Shown in pieces: positions 6,657-9,204 of a stretch of 9,204 nucleotides of DNA. The notes below the pieces were generated by a model. The model was given only the letters and a program-made list of their open reading frames with translations. It was not told the origin of the DNA and ran no database searches. The DNA comes from Cyclobacteriaceae bacterium (GTDB lineage: Bacteria > Bacteroidota > Bacteroidia > Cytophagales > Cyclobacteriaceae): NCBI GenBank assembly GCA_019751475.1, contig JAIENH010000258.1:1-9204 (forward strand). Direction: 5' to 3'. The position numbers and the translations under genes are program-made. Each line of letters starts with the position of its first letter. The first letter of the stretch is position 1.

Positions 6657-7601
6657 TCAATCCTCTTGCTTTACCACTTCTATCTCCACGCGGACATTGG
6701 CCTCCGCTTTCTCATCATCAATTTTGAAAAGTGGCTTTTTGCCTCCCCATGCCTTAATGGTCATCCTGCTCTTGTCAATGCCTTTACTTTCCAGGTATTG
6801 CCGAATAGTGAGCGCACGCTGCTCTGACAACTCTTTAGCCGAACCGGAATCCTCTACGGTGCCTTCTAGTGAGAAGAAGTCTGCATTTGGATCGCTGCGT
6901 TTGATAATTTTGCCCGGGTCATTTCCATTAGTGTGACCATGTATTCTTATTTTTTGTTTCGGATTCTCTGTTAACATCCGTAGAAGTTTGTCCACCTCAA
7001 ACCTTGATTCAGGCCTAAGCACCGCAGCATCTTTGTAAAAGTAAATATGGTTGAGTCGCTCCATTTCACCCTTCTTCATAACCATCGCTTCCTTTTCCAC
7101 TTCTTTTTTGATCTCGTCCATCCTTGCCTGCAGCGAATCGGCTTTACTCATGACGGGTACAACTGGTTTCTCGGACGCAACCACTTCAATCACGGCAGGT
7201 TCAACTGGTTTCTGTTCCACCGGGGTGATCGTTTGCTCGGTAACAGGATGGATATCTTCTCCTTTTGACACGGTTGCTAAATCACCAAGAGTGCCTCTAA
7301 ACACCCATGTGTCGTTAAAGGGTGATGAATCGCGTAATCGCTTAGCTTCAGTAAGGGCCTTATCACGGTCTTCTGTCTGCATCACGTAGACGTAATAAAG
7401 ATTCCTGAGTTTGTTGAGTTCGATCTGCGGACTAAGCTGCTCTCTCTTGGCTTTGTCAATAAAGTGTTCAGCATTGTTATGGCTGGCAAAGGCTCCAATC
7501 ACCACAACAAAATTTTCCGGTTCATCAGGGTTATTCTGCGCATGAATGCTTTTTCCAGCGAAAGCCACAGCCAGAATTAGAGTTAACACTAGATGCTTCA
7601 T
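6657..7601 (-). CDS. Secreted SPOR-domain / OmpA-like peptidoglycan-binding protein
   Basis: I chose the ATG at 7601-7599 (314 residues) because MKHLVLTLILAVAFAGKSIHAQ is a clean signal peptide cut before Gln22; the in-frame ATG at 7628 only adds MIYSLKTPI. The SPOR-like domain is at about 31-105 (FVVVIGAFASHNNAEHF; RNLYYVYVMQTE; TWVFRGTLG), then a Pro/Val/Glu linker, a charged helical stretch with coiled-coil character (152-182), and an OmpA-like domain (184-310: YFYKDAAVLRPES; IHGHTNGN; AKELSEQRALTIRQYLESKGI). Asn225 replaces the usual GHTD Asp; Arg262 is kept. It shares domains and several exact strings with the downstream gene, so the pair arose by duplication, with the middle domain gained or lost. 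pbpC ends 93 bp upstream on the same strand and I see no terminator between, so cotranscription is possible. A weak promoter-like TAACATTG lies at 7637-7630. Confidence 0.85.
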   Translation of the reverse strand: MKHLVLTLILAVAFAGKSIHAQNNPDEPENFVVVIGAFASHNNAEHFIDKAKREQLSPQIELNKLRNLYYVYVMQTEDRDKALTEAKRLRDSSPFNDTWVFRGTLGDLATVSKGEDIHPVTEQTITPVEQKPVEPAVIEVVASEKPVVPVMSKADSLQARMDEIKKEVEKEAMVMKKGEMERLNHIYFYKDAAVLRPESRFEVDKLLRMLTENPKQKIRIHGHTNGNDPGKIIKRSDPNADFFSLEGTVEDSGSAKELSEQRALTIRQYLESKGIDKSRMTIKAWGGKKPLFKIDDEKAEANVRVEIEVVKQED

Positions 7602-7694
7602 GATTGGTGTTTTTAGACTATAGATCATGCAATGTTAGCTTTAGGTTACCAATAAAATAGTTGAATTTCGCTTAAAATCTTACATCTCAAGGCG

Positions 7695-9204
7695 TTATTG
7701 CCTAAACAAAATAGTAAAATACCGCTCCAGGGAATTGCCCGAATCGTCCACCAAGGTAAGTGTATGCTTTCCCGGAGAGGGGGCAAGGCCAAGACGGTGG
7801 GTGTTTTTTGATGTTCCAATAAAGTTCCCGTCAAGGTGCCAATAGACAATTGCACCCGGTCTGCGATGGGTGACTTCAAAAACGGCACTGTTCTGTTCAC
7901 CCGTCAACTGCACGGGCAAGTAAATCCTGGCATTGGCTTTCGGGTAAACAATGTCCATCATGGCAACCGCAGAGGGGTCTAAACAGTCCTTTCGATAAGG
8001 TGGGAGGGGCTTGTACGAGAGATTTCTGCTTTTGAAGTAATATTCCTGGACTGGCGGCAAGACAAACCAACTTACGGATTTCACCCGATCCATCGATTCG
8101 CAATCGCCATGCACTCTGTACTTTCCGTCTGATGATAGATGGACCAACGCATGCTCCGTACAAGGACCTGAAGTAAGCCCAGCATTAGGTGCAGAAACAG
8201 TGTCAACCCGCTGACACAACGAGGTTGCGCGTTTTCCACTTAACGCACACACTGGAATGTTCACTAACTCTGACAGCGGCTTCTGAAACCACGTTTGTCC
8301 TGGCAACGAAGAAAAAATTTCAAACATCAACGGGGCAGCTGTCTCTGTGCCCGTCAGTCCGGGGCGGCCTTCGCCATCAGCATTGCCTACCCATACACCG
8401 ACTGCATAATCCGGTGTAACGCCTACGGCCCATCCATCGCGTGAGCCAAAGCTTGTACCCGTCTTCCAGGCAATAGGTTTTGAACTGCTAAAGTGTTGCC
8501 AGCCTGTTTCTTCACCCGGCCGGTAGAGTTCGCGCAAGGTTTCAAACGTTGACCACAAAGACGATGCACCTAACTGAGAAGTAGGTTCTAGCGTTGAAGG
8601 AGATTTATCATCAGAGAATACATACTGTAAAGAATGAAAATCACTTTTGCCGTAACGGTTCTGTCCGGGTCGTTGAAAATAATTTGTGAGTATCCGCGCA
8701 CAAGAAGCGTACATCCCGGTAATGTCCCACAGGGTTCCCTCTGCACCGCCCAACACGAGGGAAAGACCATAATGATCGGCAGGTTTGCTGAGTGTTGTCA
8801 TGCCAATGGATTGAAGCAGGTTATAAAATTTTTCGTAGCGATAGTCTCGCAGTTCAAGCACGGCTGGCACATTGAGTGATCGCACCAATGCCTGCGAAGC
8901 GGAAACTGCACCATCGTACTGCTTCGAGAAATTCTTTGGGGCGAATCCGGAAATCAATGTAGGAACATCTGGCACCAGCGTAGTCGGCAAAAGTTTGCCT
9001 TCCTCCAGCAAGGCTGCAAAAAGAAAAGGCTTGAGGATACTGCCGGTGCTCCGAGGCGAACGAATAATATCAACCATCTCCTGGTGCTCCGCGCCCGATC
9101 GTGTATTGCCGATGTACGCCAGCACTTCGCCCGTTTGCACATCCACAATCAAAGCGGCTGCGTTAAAAATCTGATTGCCTTTTAATCGTTGATGAAAATC
9201 GTTT
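7695..9204 (-). CDS. pbpC: Penicillin-binding protein 1C, C-terminal part (5' end outside the window)
   Basis: Bifunctional class A penicillin-binding protein; it polymerises and cross-links peptidoglycan on the periplasmic side of the inner membrane. Only 502 C-terminal residues are visible. The reading frame is open to the window edge (NDFHQRLKGNQIFNAAALIVDVQTGEVLAYIGN), so the TTG at 9152 is not a start. Transpeptidase motifs: SxxK in RSTGSILKP (active Ser55, codon 9041-9039), SLN at 109-111 in VRSLNVPAV, and KTGTS at 247-251 (8465-8451). A Cys-containing spacer follows (CALSGKRATSLC and later), then a BiPBP_C beta-sandwich at about 417-502. The SxxK-SxN-KTG order together with the BiPBP_C tail is the PBP1C architecture. 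The transmembrane helix and GT51 glycosyltransferase, about 270-300 residues in the family, should lie beyond 9204. All visible catalytic motifs are intact. Confidence 0.93.
   Translation of the reverse strand, partial: NDFHQRLKGNQIFNAAALIVDVQTGEVLAYIGNTRSGAEHQEMVDIIRSPRSTGSILKPFLFAALLEEGKLLPTTLVPDVPTLISGFAPKNFSKQYDGAVSASQALVRSLNVPAVLELRDYRYEKFYNLLQSIGMTTLSKPADHYGLSLVLGGAEGTLWDITGMYASCARILTNYFQRPGQNRYGKSDFHSLQYVFSDDKSPSTLEPTSQLGASSLWSTFETLRELYRPGEETGWQHFSSSKPIAWKTGTSFGSRDGWAVGVTPDYAVGVWVGNADGEGRPGLTGTETAAPLMFEIFSSLPGQTWFQKPLSELVNIPVCALSGKRATSLCQRVDTVSAPNAGLTSGPCTEHALVHLSSDGKYRVHGDCESMDRVKSVSWFVLPPVQEYYFKSRNLSYKPLPPYRKDCLDPSAVAMMDIVYPKANARIYLPVQLTGEQNSAVFEVTHRRPGAIVYWHLDGNFIGTSKNTHRLGLAPSPGKHTLTLVDDSGNSLERYFTILFRQ

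Overview
The window looks like chromosomal DNA of a Bacteroidota bacterium, most probably Cytophagales-like. The signs are: a match to the Bacteroidota -7 promoter element (TAnnTTTG) just ahead of pyrR; start codons without clear Shine-Dalgarno sequences; Sec signal peptides that end just before Gln; a PyrR with the one-residue-longer 'DRKRTRELPI' loop; and SPOR/OmpA fusion proteins. The order is an inference from protein style only; no rRNA or other marker is present.

Layout. (1) Positions 1-2298, plus strand: two tandem, related proteins of unknown function. The first is visible only as its C-terminal part, and its frame is cut by an in-frame TGA at 30-32. The second is apparently complete with a signal peptide, and its best start lies inside the 3' end of the first. 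(2) 2355-3843, plus strand: a compact pyrimidine unit, pyrR-pyrB, 4 bp apart, behind a promoter-like element that would give an almost leaderless transcript. (3) 3909-5279, plus strand: a PLP-dependent cystathionine beta-synthase with a C-terminal pair of CBS domains. (4) 5285-5317: a strong bidirectional terminator between convergent gene sets. (5) 5337-7601, minus strand: two tandem paralogs, each with signal peptide, SPOR-like domain, Pro/Glu/Val linker and OmpA-like peptidoglycan-binding domain. The first also carries an extra beta-rich middle domain. (6) 7695-9204, minus strand: the C-terminal two thirds of penicillin-binding protein 1C (transpeptidase plus BiPBP_C domain), running off the right edge.

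How the genes fit together. The right half is an envelope/peptidoglycan cluster: a bifunctional peptidoglycan synthase followed by two secreted proteins that each combine two different wall-binding folds. The left half mixes lineage-specific secreted proteins with biosynthetic housekeeping genes. I see no mobile element, CRISPR array, tRNA or rRNA, and no convincing undescribed defence or metabolic system. The most unusual points are the interrupted tandem paralog, the very short pyrR leader, and two OmpA-like domains that share loss of the usual diaminopimelate-binding Asp. No gene-free stretch exceeds 300 bases; the longest is 6489-6656.
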